64,000 nt of DNA from positions 1 through 64,000 of the forward strand of contig NZ_NPJH01000044.1 of NCBI RefSeq assembly GCF_002251365.1, written 5' to 3'. The position numbers were made by a program, and so were the translations under genes. The notes under the pieces were generated by a model. It was given only the letters and a program-made list of their open reading frames with translations, was not told the DNA's origin and did not search any database. This document shows, piece after piece, positions 40,183 through 49,599 of the stretch. Source of the stretch: Prevotella sp. P3-122 (GTDB lineage Bacteria > Bacteroidota > Bacteroidia > Bacteroidales > Bacteroidaceae). Numbering within the stretch: the stretch's first letter is position 1; each line of letters starts with the position of its first letter.

Positions 40183-41433
40183 ATGACAAACAATAGCCAT
40201 ACGCCACATCACCATAGCCTCGCAAGTATCATCAGCGAGGGTCTGCATGACGTTTTCCACATCTGTGTGCAGGAGCTCAGGCAGACGTTTCGTGACGAGG
40301 GTATGCTCATATTCTTTATCCTCGTACCATTAGCCTATCCCATACTCTACTCATGGATATATCAGGAACAACTTGTCAGGGAGGTGCCCGTCGTTGTTGT
40401 CGACGACAGCAACAGCAGCCGTAGCCGGGAGTTCACGCGTCTCTTCGATGCCTCGCCTGATGTTGCCGTGGTGGCCCGTTGCACAGACATGGCTGAGGCC
40501 CGTAAGGCTGTTGGCAGACAGGAAGCTTTTGGCATCATCCGCATACCATCGTCATTCGCCACAGACATCGCACGTGGCAAACAGACAGCAGTAGCCCTGT
40601 ATTGCGACATGAGCATCATGCTCAACTACAAGGCCATCTTGCAGACGGCAACGGCTGTTGCTGGAGACATGAATGCTGGAATACAGATATCACAGTCGGG
40701 CAACACCACGGCACGGCAGGACGAGATAACGACCAGGCCACTCGACTTCGAAGAGGTGGCTCTATTCAATCCCACGGGAGGATATGCCGACTTCATACTC
40801 CCGGGAGTACTCATACTGATTCTTCACCAGACGCTACTGCTTGGCATCGGACTTGGTGCAGGAACAGCAAGGGAGCAAAACCGATATGAGGACCTCGTGC
40901 CAGTTAGCCGCCACTACAACGGCACCTTCCGCATTGTCATGGGCAAGGCTTGGTGCTATTTCATGATCTATCTTGCCGTAGGTGCTTACGTCATACTTGC
41001 CGTGCCAAGCATGTTCGGGTTCCTGCAGCTGCTTAGCGTAGGGCCCCTGCTGGCTCTGATGACCCCATTCCTTCTGGCCACGATATTCTTTGGCATGACC
41101 ATATCATGCATTGTCCGCTACCGCGAGAACATTCTCCTTATAGTAGTGTTTACCACAGTGCCCCTGCTGTTCCTTTCGGGCATGTCGTGGCCCCAGAGCG
41201 CAATGCCTGGCGCATGGCAGGCCGTGGCGGGATTATTCCCGTCTACATTCGGCATAAGAGGCTTCATCAGGCTCAACACCATGGGTGCCACACTTCAGGA
41301 CATCCGCACGGAATATATAGCTCTGTGGATTCAGACCGTAGCCTATTTCCTTGCGGCTTGCGCAGTATACCGTCATCAACTGAGAATGACAAGACGGCAT
41401 GAGGCAGAGGAATGCACAGGAACGGAGGCATAA
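40183..41433 (+). CDS. ABC-2 type transporter permease (second of pair)
   Basis: The 416-residue product is a paralogue of the preceding permease: N-terminal helix (LIFFILVPLAYPILYSWIY), periplasmic domain with VPVVVVDDSNSSRSREFTRL, then GYADFILPGVLILILHQTLL and several further helices, ending LWIQTVAYFLAACAVYRHQL. I chose the ATG at 40183; an ATG at 40126 would overlap the upstream gene by 19 bp and add 19 non-helical residues. The two permeases should form a heterodimer. It is the last gene of the operon; the 3' gap holds a MITE-like element. Confidence 0.88.
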   Translation: MTNNSHTPHHHSLASIISEGLHDVFHICVQELRQTFRDEGMLIFFILVPLAYPILYSWIYQEQLVREVPVVVVDDSNSSRSREFTRLFDASPDVAVVARCTDMAEARKAVGRQEAFGIIRIPSSFATDIARGKQTAVALYCDMSIMLNYKAILQTATAVAGDMNAGIQISQSGNTTARQDEITTRPLDFEEVALFNPTGGYADFILPGVLILILHQTLLLGIGLGAGTAREQNRYEDLVPVSRHYNGTFRIVMGKAWCYFMIYLAVGAYVILAVPSMFGFLQLLSVGPLLALMTPFLLATIFFGMTISCIVRYRENILLIVVFTTVPLLFLSGMSWPQSAMPGAWQAVAGLFPSTFGIRGFIRLNTMGATLQDIRTEYIALWIQTVAYFLAACAVYRHQLRMTRRHEAEECTGTEA

Positions 41434-41465
41434 TGTTAAAGTAATTTTAAACTCTCCATATAGTC

Positions 41466-41498
41466 TTGACTCGTCCCTTAGGGCATAGCTTATCTTTG
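41466..41498 (+). promoter_or_regulatory. Candidate promoter leading into the MITE-like element
   Basis: TTG (41466-41468), 22 bp, TATCTTTG (41491-41498) fits the -7 consensus with a slightly long spacer. The only following start (ATG at 41540) runs into a stop after six codons, just before the MITE-like element, so the gene it once served may have been cut off. Confidence 0.3.
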
Positions 41499-41558
41499 CA
41501 GGCGAATTCAAACCAAACAGAAATCGCGCGATTGAGAAATGAGAAAAAGAACTAAGTA

Positions 41559-41927
41559 GGGTGTCCAGTTTGTTGTACCCAAAATGAAACCTATGTTGTT
41601 CCTGATTTACTCAGACTACTTGCTCGCAGAAAATACTGTGTCCAGCACGCGCTGTAAGCGCAGAAGCGCATAGCCCAGGGTAGAGCGAAGCGGCACCCTG
41701 GGTTATTTCATGGAATTGATGGTCGCCCTGCTAAGGGCAAAAGCGTAGATAATGGCAGGACAGATAACGCTTTTGCGCTTACAGCGCGCAGGGACAACAA
41801 CCCACTACACCCAGGGTGTCGCTACGCTTTACCCTGGGCTATGTGCTTTTGCGCTTACAGCGCGACCATCACCTATATGAACTTCAGAATTAGGATATTC
41901 AATTTTTGTACATCAAACTGTACACCC
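41559..41927. mobile_element. MITE-like element with terminal and internal inverted repeats
   Basis: Terminal inverted repeats of 22 bp match at 18 positions (41559-41580, GGGTGTCCAGTTTGTTGTAC..., and the complement of 41906-41927, GGGTGTACAGTTTGATGTAC...). Inside, two 54-bp near-identical inverted repeats lie at 41649-41702 and 41810-41863 (each with GCGCTGTAAGCGC and CCCAGGGTA...ACCCTGGG). No coding capacity. Its 370-bp length suits a non-autonomous element; the transposase family is unknown and no clear target duplication is seen. Confidence 0.65.
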
Positions 41928-41945
41928 CACCTATTATATATATTT

Positions 41946-43043
41946 TTAGTGTGTGCCAACTATTTTTGTTTTAGGCATTTCCCGGTTGCGCTTGTTCACC
42001 ACCGTCACCACACTTTGCGCCAGACTCAGGAAGGCCTGTCCCATGACGGTATCGCTGTCAGCCGCCGATGGTTTTCCGGCATCGCCATTCTCGCACACGC
42101 TCTGCACTACGGGCAACTGCGCCAGCAAAGGCAGTCCCATATCCTTGGCAAGGTTCTTGCAACCGTCCTTTCCGAAGATGTAGTATTTATTCTCTGGCAA
42201 CTCCGCAGGCGTGAACCACGCCATGTTCTCCACGAGGCCGAGCAATGGCACGTTCACCTTTTCGTTGCGGTACATGTCGATGCCCTTGCGTGCGTCGGCA
42301 AGTGCGACCTGCTGAGGAGTACTTACAATAATGGCTCCCGTAATGGCCAGCGTCTGCAGCAGGGTGAGATGAATATCTGATGTTCCGGGCGGTGTGTCGA
42401 GGATGAAATAGTCCAGCTCTCCCCAGTCAGCATCTGCAATAAGCTGCTTCAGAGCACTCGTAGCCATACCTCCACGCCACAGCGTTGCAGTATCGGGGTT
42501 TACGAAGAAGCCTATGGAGAGCAGCTTCACACCATATTTCTCTATTGGCTCAATGAGCTGTCGGCCGTCTTTCTCCACAGCGCATGGTCGCTCACTCTCC
42601 ACTCCAAACATCTTTGGTACCGATGGACCAAAGATATCGGTGTCAAGCAGACCTACCCTATAGCCTAACTTTGCCAGTGCCACGGCAAGGTTAGCCGAAA
42701 CAGTACTCTTCCCTACTCCACCTTTTCCGGAGCTCACGGCAACTATGTTTTTCACCTGTGGCAGCAGCTTGCCTACCTCTGGACGTGGCTTTGAGCGGAA
42801 CTCTGTGGTAATCTCCACCTCCACATCCTTGCCCACATGATAGTGTATGGCAGCCTCCGCGGCCTTGAGGGTAGACTTCAGGAAAGGGTCTGTCTCACGC
42901 GGGAAGACAAGAACTATCCTTACCTTCATACCATCAATGGACGGTTGGTCGGCGAGCATCTCGCTCTCAATGAGGTTCTTCTTCGTACCAGGATACATCA
43001 CGGTAGCCAGGGCGTCTGTAATTAGTTTTGGATATAATGTCAT
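41946..43043 (-). CDS. Mrp/NBP35-type ATP-binding iron-sulfur carrier
   Basis: The 365-residue product is an Mrp (ApbC) family P-loop ATPase that carries iron-sulfur clusters to target enzymes. It has an N-terminal MIP18-like domain (about 1-85: LYPKLITDALATVMYPGTKK and LKAAEAAIHYHVGKDVEVEI) and a ParA/MinD-like ATPase domain with the deviant Walker A GKGGVGKS (106-113), LLDTDIFGPSVPKMFG and FILDTPPGTSDIHLTLLQ. I saw no CPxC motif near the C-terminus that is usual for cluster binding in some members. The ATG at 43043 fits the family start; an upstream extension to 43235 lacks homology and crosses the promoter. Monocistronic, divergent from the GH115 gene. Confidence 0.92.
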   Translation of the reverse strand: MTLYPKLITDALATVMYPGTKKNLIESEMLADQPSIDGMKVRIVLVFPRETDPFLKSTLKAAEAAIHYHVGKDVEVEITTEFRSKPRPEVGKLLPQVKNIVAVSSGKGGVGKSTVSANLAVALAKLGYRVGLLDTDIFGPSVPKMFGVESERPCAVEKDGRQLIEPIEKYGVKLLSIGFFVNPDTATLWRGGMATSALKQLIADADWGELDYFILDTPPGTSDIHLTLLQTLAITGAIIVSTPQQVALADARKGIDMYRNEKVNVPLLGLVENMAWFTPAELPENKYYIFGKDGCKNLAKDMGLPLLAQLPVVQSVCENGDAGKPSAADSDTVMGQAFLSLAQSVVTVVNKRNREMPKTKIVGTH

Positions 43044-43094
43044 GATTATAGGGTTTACATTATTGGTGTTTCCTGTTAGCTTTTTTATGTTTTG

Positions 43095-43128
43095 CAAAAT
43101 TACAACTTTTTTCGGACATGACGGCAAA
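43095..43128 (-). promoter_or_regulatory. Candidate promoter of the mrp-like gene
   Basis: On the minus strand TTTG (43125-43128), 22 bp, TAATTTTG (43095-43102); the -7 element is a full match, the spacer slightly long. On the plus strand TACATTTG (43207-43214) is a -7 candidate for the GH115 gene without a good -33 element. Confidence 0.45.
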
Positions 43129-43259
43129 CTGGGGTGAAAAAAGAAAATATGTACCAGTTTACAAGCTTTTGGAGGGAAAACACAAGGCAATATGGATAAA
43201 AAACCGTACATTTGCAAAAAGAAACCAAAAACCATAAAACTAACGATTATAAACCAAAC

Positions 43260-45827
43260 ATGAATAATAGTATCCTATCACAGACTTTATTCCTAATGAA
43301 AGCAGCCCTTACAAAGGCCGCTACAATGACAATGCTCATCGTCCTACAACCCTGTAGCTCTACGGCTAAAGATATCGTATGGTACGATGGCAACGCACCC
43401 GTGGCCTACCGTATATGCGAGAAGCCATCGCCTGTGGTGGAGATTGCCCTTGAGATGTTCGAGGACGACATGGCAGCAGTGACAGGACACAAGGCGCATG
43501 CAAGGAAGACTGCCATAGTAGAGATATTCCAGCTTGACCGGCTAACCAACAAGGAGATGAGGGAACTCGACAAGCGAAAGATAAAATACACAGACATCAT
43601 AACACGAAAGGATGCCTTCACCATAAGCACCTACAACGGCAAGATTGTCATCATCGGAAGCAACGGCCGTGGCACGGCATACGGCATACTGGAGTTGTCA
43701 CGCATGGCAGGCGTATCGCCATGGACAGACTGGGGCGACATCATACCTGAGAGGAAATCAACGCTTTCACTGCCCGACGGCTTCCTCACCCGGCAATGGC
43801 CGTCGGTGGAATACCGTGGAGTGTTCATCAACGATGAGGACTGGTCGTCACGCGTATGGGCCAAGAACATCTCTGGCAAGCACGCCAAGGATGGTGAGAT
43901 GGGACCTCCTTTCTACCGCCGTCTGTTCACCCTCCTGCTGCGTCTCCGGGCTAATGCTTTCTGGCCAGCCATGCACGAGGGTACTACAGCCTTCTTCAAA
44001 GTGAAGGGTAACAGGGAACTGGCCGACTCCTGCGACATGGTGGTAGGAACATCACATTGTGAGCCTATGCTGCGCAATAATGTCGGTGAATGGGACGAGA
44101 AAAAGCGTGGTGCATTCAATTTCATCACCAACCGACACAACGTCACCGAATACTGGAGCGAGCGACTGCGCGAGACGGCATCAATGGATGCCCTATACAC
44201 CATTGGCATGAGAGGCATTCACGACGGCTCCATGCAGGGTGTGAAAACAGCCGAAGAGAAGCTCAATGGCCTGCAGAGTGTCATTGACGAGCAACGGAAG
44301 CTCATGCACAAGCACCTCGGACGCAAGCCTGCTGACATTCCGCAGGTGTTCGTGCCATACAAGGAAGTATTGGAAATATATGAGAACGGGCTCCGCGTGC
44401 CCGACGATGTAACGCTGATGTGGTGCGACGACAACTACGGCTACCTCACCCGCCTCTCCGACAGCCTGCAGCAGAAACGCAGCGGAGGCGCAGGAGTGTA
44501 CTATCACCTGAGCTATTGGGGACGTCCTCACGACTACCTGTGGCTTACCACCACACAGCCAGGACTGATATGCAATGAGATGAAGACAGCCTACGACCAC
44601 AACGCACGCCGCCTGTGGATACTGAATGTCCATGACCCGAAAGTTGCTGCCTACGGAATGAGCCTGTTCCTCGATATGGCATGGAACATCAACTGCGTCT
44701 CGCCATCGACCGTCGGCAACCATCTGCACGCATGGCTCGCACAGCAGTTCGGACAGGCTGCCGCCAGCAAGCTGTTGCCGGCCATGAAATCCTTCTACCG
44801 CCTGTGCGGCATACGCAGACCGGAATTCATGGGATGGAGCCAGGTGGAGCTGGACAAGAAGAAATACAACCGCGGCCTGTCACCGATGTCCGACACTGAG
44901 TTCGCTGCCGACGAGTTCGGCAACGAGCTTGAGCGTTATCTTAACAGCTATGAGGACATAAAGGCACAGGTGGCAGAGGCTGAGAAGCTTATACGCCCCG
45001 AACTGGCCGACGCCTTCTTCGCTGCCATCAAGTATCCCGTATTCTCTGCTGCAGCAATGGCTACCAAGACCCTGCAGGCACAGGAGGCACGCCACATAGG
45101 CCGTCCTGACTCGTTCAACAGCGACGAAGAGGCTCTCGACGCTGCCCTACGCAGCTACAACGCCTATCAGGAGATACTGTCGCTGACAGAATACTATAAC
45201 AACCGCATGTCAGGAGGCAGATGGCGGGGCAGCATGAGTTGTGCGCCACGCAAGCTGCCAGTCTTCGGCGAGCCACTCTTTCCTGCCCCACTTAGCGAGG
45301 ACAACAAGAACAGCCATGCGCCAGCAGCTCCTATAGAGACTAAGCTGCAGACAGACGGATGCATAGTCCGTAACGCCTGCCAATGGCATTCGGCATCAGC
45401 AGGAGCATATGTAGTGGATTTGCTCGGCCACAGCAACAAAGCAGTGGCTCTGCCAAAGGGAGAAAGCCTGACATACCAAATAAACACCACACGCACCGAC
45501 TCCTGCGTGCTGAGAATAGCAGCCATCCCCACCCAGCCCAACGACAAAGGTGACTTGCGCTACTCTGTAACCATTGACGGCGGCGCACCAACGACATTCA
45601 GTCTGAAAGAGAAATTCCGCTCCGAGGGCTGGAAACAGAACGTCCTGCGTGGACAAGCAATCAGAACAATAGACACCAAACTCAATGCCGGTCCGCATAC
45701 CATCACCATCACGGCACTTGACGACCACATCATCATAGACCAGTGGATGATTGACTATAAGCCAGAACGACAGTTCTATATGTTCCCGATAGAAATGCAG
45801 ACTGGCTATTCTGCGGGGAAACAATAG
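43260..45827 (+). CDS. Glycoside hydrolase family 115 protein (alpha-glucuronidase type)
   Basis: The 855-residue product (ATG 43260; a start at 43212 adds 16 non-signal residues) has an N-terminal export segment with a possible lipobox (TMLIVLQPCSS). The GH115 core contains the expected blocks: WPSVEYRGVFINDEDWSSRV, LRLRANAFWPAMHEG, VGTSHCEPMLRNNVGEWDEK, YTIGMRGIHDGSMQG and VTLMWCDDNYGYLTRLSDS. The family removes (4-O-methyl) glucuronic acid from xylan, arabinogalactan and related glycans. A C-terminal domain (about 690-855: KGDLRYSVTIDGGAPTTFSL, KLNAGPHTITITALDDHIII) is the usual GH115 beta-sandwich. It converges with the HTCS gene (16-bp gap). The regulator and the GH35/GH105 genes nearby suggest shared substrate use. 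Confidence 0.9.
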   Translation: MNNSILSQTLFLMKAALTKAATMTMLIVLQPCSSTAKDIVWYDGNAPVAYRICEKPSPVVEIALEMFEDDMAAVTGHKAHARKTAIVEIFQLDRLTNKEMRELDKRKIKYTDIITRKDAFTISTYNGKIVIIGSNGRGTAYGILELSRMAGVSPWTDWGDIIPERKSTLSLPDGFLTRQWPSVEYRGVFINDEDWSSRVWAKNISGKHAKDGEMGPPFYRRLFTLLLRLRANAFWPAMHEGTTAFFKVKGNRELADSCDMVVGTSHCEPMLRNNVGEWDEKKRGAFNFITNRHNVTEYWSERLRETASMDALYTIGMRGIHDGSMQGVKTAEEKLNGLQSVIDEQRKLMHKHLGRKPADIPQVFVPYKEVLEIYENGLRVPDDVTLMWCDDNYGYLTRLSDSLQQKRSGGAGVYYHLSYWGRPHDYLWLTTTQPGLICNEMKTAYDHNARRLWILNVHDPKVAAYGMSLFLDMAWNINCVSPSTVGNHLHAWLAQQFGQAAASKLLPAMKSFYRLCGIRRPEFMGWSQVELDKKKYNRGLSPMSDTEFAADEFGNELERYLNSYEDIKAQVAEAEKLIRPELADAFFAAIKYPVFSAAAMATKTLQAQEARHIGRPDSFNSDEEALDAALRSYNAYQEILSLTEYYNNRMSGGRWRGSMSCAPRKLPVFGEPLFPAPLSEDNKNSHAPAAPIETKLQTDGCIVRNACQWHSASAGAYVVDLLGHSNKAVALPKGESLTYQINTTRTDSCVLRIAAIPTQPNDKGDLRYSVTIDGGAPTTFSLKEKFRSEGWKQNVLRGQAIRTIDTKLNAGPHTITITALDDHIIIDQWMIDYKPERQFYMFPIEMQTGYSAGKQ

Positions 45828-45843
45828 AGGTAGGTTCTATAAA

Positions 45844-48800
45844 TTATTCGGCAATAATGTCACTATGCGATTGAAGTTGGACGCGCGGCTTTCCAGAAGC
45901 CAAGGGCAAATTGGATTTTCCCCTGTATTCCTTAGGTAATACACCAAAAAACTTCTTGAAATGTTTTGTGAAGTAACTTGGAGAGGAGAAACCGGTTCGT
46001 TCTGAGATGGCAGAAGCCGAGAGCGAAGTAGTGCTTAGCAGGTGAGCAGCATGCTTCAGTCTAATAGTGATGATGAAGTCGCTGGGTGACAATCCTGTGA
46101 TGCTGTGTATCTTTCGGTAAAGCGTCATGCGACTGGCGCACATGTCGCTACTGAATTGGTCTACGTTATAATTCTTGTCGGCAAGATGTTCCTCGACGAG
46201 TTTCTTCGCACGGGTAATAATTTCCTCGTCAATGGGCGAATAAGTCAATTGTGCCACCTCCTTGCTATCGTCATGCTGGAAATGTTGCATGGTGACCCTA
46301 CGCTGTTCCTGTAGATGCCTTATTCGATTGAGCAGAACGGCAGGGCTGAAAGGTTTGGTGAGGTAGCAGTCTGCTCCCATCTTGTAACCTTCGAGTTGGT
46401 CTTCATCGCTGGTCTTGGCTGTAAGTAGGATTACGGGGATGTGACTGACATTCTCAGTGCCCTTGATACGGCGGCATAGCTCAAAACCATCCATGAGCGG
46501 CATCATGACATCGCTGATGATGAGTTCCGTATCGGGCTGTGCGGACAGTTGTTCCCAAGCCTCCTGCCCGTTACTGGCTTCGTTTACGTCAAACCCCTCG
46601 TCACGTAGTTGTTCGGCGATGAGTAAACGCAGTTCGAGGTTATCTTCTACAAGAAGTATGCTAGGGGTTATGCTGGTGTTGGATGTTTCTTCTTGCGCTG
46701 TAACAGAATCATCTTCAGCCCCATGCCCAGAAATTGAAGTTTGTGCAGCAGAGTCCTCGTTGATGCTGTGTTGCTCACACACCAAGGGTATCTCAAACCA
46801 GAAGTCGGAGCCCTTGCCCTCCTGACTCTCTACCCCCACATCTCCACCATGCAGACGCACCAACTCGCGAACCATGTGCAGGCCGATACCGCTTCCACCC
46901 TTTGAATTGATGTTGTCCGACTGGAAATAGCGGTCGAATATATATGGCACGTCGTTGGCCTTTATGCCTATGCCATCGTCTTTGACGTGCACTGTGAGTC
47001 GGTTGTTGTCTTCGGGTTTTATTTGCAACTCCAGCCAGACGTGTCCCCCTTCAGGTGTGAATTTCATTGCGTTGCTGAGCAGGTTCCATACGATGCGGTG
47101 CATCTTCTCATGATCAAATGCGGCATAGAGTGCCTTTTTGGGATGTATATAACATAGTTCAATATGTTTGCGTTGCGCTAAAGGTTGGAAAGTCTCTACG
47201 GCAGCCGATAGGAATTGCACCATGTCTGCATTGCGTGGCGAGATGTGCTCTGCACCCAATTCCATGCGACGGAAGTCAAGCAGCTGGTTGATGAGTTGTT
47301 GCAGTTCCAAAGCGTTACGCTGAATGCTCTCAAGTCGGTTGCGGTCTCGTTCTGAGAGCGATGATGCCGATGCCAACATCTGTTCTACGGGAACCAAAAT
47401 GAGGGTAAGTGGCGTGCGCAGTTCATGGCTGACGTTGGTGAAGAAGCGGAATTTCAGTTCCGTGAGCTGCTCCTCCATTTGTGTCATGCGCTTGCGTTGT
47501 ACGTGTTTGGAATATTGCTTGAATATTTCAATGATGACAGACAATGTCAATAGCAAGTATAGCGTGTAAGCCCAGCCTGATTCCCACCACGCAGGCAGAC
47601 GGTGTAACCTGAAGACCTCATGCTCCACGTTCCAGATGCCCTGTCCGTTAGTCGCACGAACTTCCACTGTGTAGTCTCCTTTGGCGGGAGAGGTCAGTAC
47701 GATGATGTTGCTGCCTATGGGCAGTTCCACCCAGTCCTTCGAACTTGAGCCGAAAAGACTCTTCCTCGTCAGACGGTAGGCAAACGGTACCTGTTCGGCC
47801 AGATGCTGTTGCAGCGTGGTGAGATGTAGTTCTACTACGTTGGCTTTGCTGTCAATGTCCATGTCTGACTGTTCAGGGCGGACGAAGTGCTTCTGTCCGT
47901 CAATGACAATGGTCGATACGCATGGTTTCGCGAGGCTCTTGTGCGATGCGCTGAAGTCAGTTGGAGAGATGTGGCAGTAACTATTCTCTTCGAGGATGCA
48001 TATCGAGTCGCCTGGTGCAGACATCAGCTGCGTGAAATGATCCATGCGTATCATGGGATGGTTGCAGTACAATGTACGGTAGCCCTGAGTGGTCCGGTCC
48101 CATTCCTTAACATTGTCGCGTGTAAGAACCCAAACGTGTCCCTTGCCGTCCTGCCTGATATCGAGGATGCGCTTTCCGTTGGCATTGCTTACTGCGGCTA
48201 TATATCGTGGAGCCTTGTCGATGATGCAGTTGTAGGTATAAACACGCCCGATGCTGGTACCTATGATGAGTGTGCCGTCGCTAAGAAGTGACATCGTCGA
48301 GCAAGTCTCGTATTCCTGCAACAGGGGGACAGCCTTTGTGTCACCTCGTCGTATCATGCAAAGTCCTTTCTGCCGGCTTTGGAAGAAAATGTTGCCTTGT
48401 CTGTCCTGTACGGCTCTAAGCACGTCTGGATGTTTCTGTCGGATTGTCTCCAGCAGATTGTCTTCGTCATGCGTCAGCACCTTGTGGCCAGCATATTTGC
48501 GGATGCCATTCTGGTATCTGGGTAGCATAAATGAATGACGCGATGCGCCCGACACCCATAGATTTCCGTGTTTGTCACTTGTGATATTAGTATAGTAATA
48601 CTTGCCCTTTGGGAGTCTGTCGCTGATGGAGGAGAGGCGCAAGTTATTGTCAGCATCGATTTCATAGGCAAAAACACCTCCAGTGGTGACCACCCATAGG
48701 ATGTTGGCATGACTGTCCAGTTCTATATCCATCACCTTGTCCATCCCGTCAAACTCCAAGCTCATCGTGGCAGGCTGAAGTTCTGTCGTAGCGCGGTTGC

Positions 48801-49545
48801 CTACCATGTTGGGGATGAATTTCACTATGCCCTTCCCCCATGAGCCAATCCAGTAACAGCCGTGGTCAACATCCTCGACCATACATTGCGGATCGACATC
48901 CTCCTGCATGACATAGGGGATGAAATCTTTTTTGTTAATGTCGTAGCGCCACATGCATCCGTTGCTCTGCGCCAACCATAAAGTGTGCTGACTGTCCTCC
49001 ATGAACGCATTGACAAACTTGGGGCTTTTGCCACGTCCTCTGACATCAATCCTCTGCTTTTGCCGTCCGTCAGCATCAAGGTGAAACAAGGCTGTGCTGG
49101 TGGATAGCCAGATGGTGCCATCGGTCAGTGCGATAAGGGACTGTATGGGCACACGCTGCGTCTCCTCCACAGCGATACTGTGTATGCTGTAGTCCTTTTT
49201 GTCGAGCATGTACGCTCCTTGTGAGGTCGAAAACCAGATGTGTCCCTTGCCGTCCTCAGCAATGTCCATCACGTAGTTAGAACGTATCAGTTTCGGGTTT
49301 TGCTCATTCGCACAAAATGCATCAGTCTGGTAGCCGTTGTCACGACACAGGCCCTCCTCTGTACTGTACCATAGATAGCCTTCGCTGTCGAAAAAGAACA
49401 TCGCAACGCTACCCCATGGAATGTTCTTGATACTGGGAATGTAGGTAACGATGTCATTCTCTTGTGCTTTGCAGCAAATGCTCATGAGCATACAGACTGA
49501 CACCCATAACGCTCTTGTCCAACGGTTGGAAAACGATGCAAACAT
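45844..49545 (-). CDS. Hybrid two-component system sensor-regulator (HTCS)
   Basis: This 1233-residue protein senses a glycan fragment in the periplasm and activates carbohydrate-use genes. In order: signal peptide (about 1-27), two beta-propeller regions built of repeats such as DIAEDGKGHIWFSTSQG and DIRQDGKGHVWVLTRD (30-580), a Y_Y_Y domain (about 590-650), a membrane helix (WAYTLYLLLTLSVIIEIF, near 660), HisKA with His707 in FFTNVSHELRTPLTLIL, HATPase (NLLSNAMKFTPEGG, GSGIGLHMVRELVRLHGG), a receiver domain with Asp1012 in IISDVMMPLMDGFELC and a C-terminal AraC-type helix-turn-helix (about 1125-1222, ASRMTLYRKIHSITGLSPSD). It is the last gene of the minus-strand set with GH43-like, GH105 and GH35 genes; 53 bp separate it from the GH43-like gene. 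Confidence 0.96.
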   Translation of the reverse strand: MFASFSNRWTRALWVSVCMLMSICCKAQENDIVTYIPSIKNIPWGSVAMFFFDSEGYLWYSTEEGLCRDNGYQTDAFCANEQNPKLIRSNYVMDIAEDGKGHIWFSTSQGAYMLDKKDYSIHSIAVEETQRVPIQSLIALTDGTIWLSTSTALFHLDADGRQKQRIDVRGRGKSPKFVNAFMEDSQHTLWLAQSNGCMWRYDINKKDFIPYVMQEDVDPQCMVEDVDHGCYWIGSWGKGIVKFIPNMVGNRATTELQPATMSLEFDGMDKVMDIELDSHANILWVVTTGGVFAYEIDADNNLRLSSISDRLPKGKYYYTNITSDKHGNLWVSGASRHSFMLPRYQNGIRKYAGHKVLTHDEDNLLETIRQKHPDVLRAVQDRQGNIFFQSRQKGLCMIRRGDTKAVPLLQEYETCSTMSLLSDGTLIIGTSIGRVYTYNCIIDKAPRYIAAVSNANGKRILDIRQDGKGHVWVLTRDNVKEWDRTTQGYRTLYCNHPMIRMDHFTQLMSAPGDSICILEENSYCHISPTDFSASHKSLAKPCVSTIVIDGQKHFVRPEQSDMDIDSKANVVELHLTTLQQHLAEQVPFAYRLTRKSLFGSSSKDWVELPIGSNIIVLTSPAKGDYTVEVRATNGQGIWNVEHEVFRLHRLPAWWESGWAYTLYLLLTLSVIIEIFKQYSKHVQRKRMTQMEEQLTELKFRFFTNVSHELRTPLTLILVPVEQMLASASSLSERDRNRLESIQRNALELQQLINQLLDFRRMELGAEHISPRNADMVQFLSAAVETFQPLAQRKHIELCYIHPKKALYAAFDHEKMHRIVWNLLSNAMKFTPEGGHVWLELQIKPEDNNRLTVHVKDDGIGIKANDVPYIFDRYFQSDNINSKGGSGIGLHMVRELVRLHGGDVGVESQEGKGSDFWFEIPLVCEQHSINEDSAAQTSISGHGAEDDSVTAQEETSNTSITPSILLVEDNLELRLLIAEQLRDEGFDVNEASNGQEAWEQLSAQPDTELIISDVMMPLMDGFELCRRIKGTENVSHIPVILLTAKTSDEDQLEGYKMGADCYLTKPFSPAVLLNRIRHLQEQRRVTMQHFQHDDSKEVAQLTYSPIDEEIITRAKKLVEEHLADKNYNVDQFSSDMCASRMTLYRKIHSITGLSPSDFIITIRLKHAAHLLSTTSLSASAISERTGFSSPSYFTKHFKKFFGVLPKEYRGKSNLPLASGKPRVQLQSHSDIIAE

Positions 49546-49599
49546 GTAGACAGATAACTTTTTAACCCTTTTGACGGTGGGAATTTATAGAACACCCCT

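Noticed and set aside
41841..42380. Plus-strand frame of 179 codons opposite the mrp-like gene
   Set aside because: Antisense to conserved ATPase motifs and starts inside the MITE-like element.
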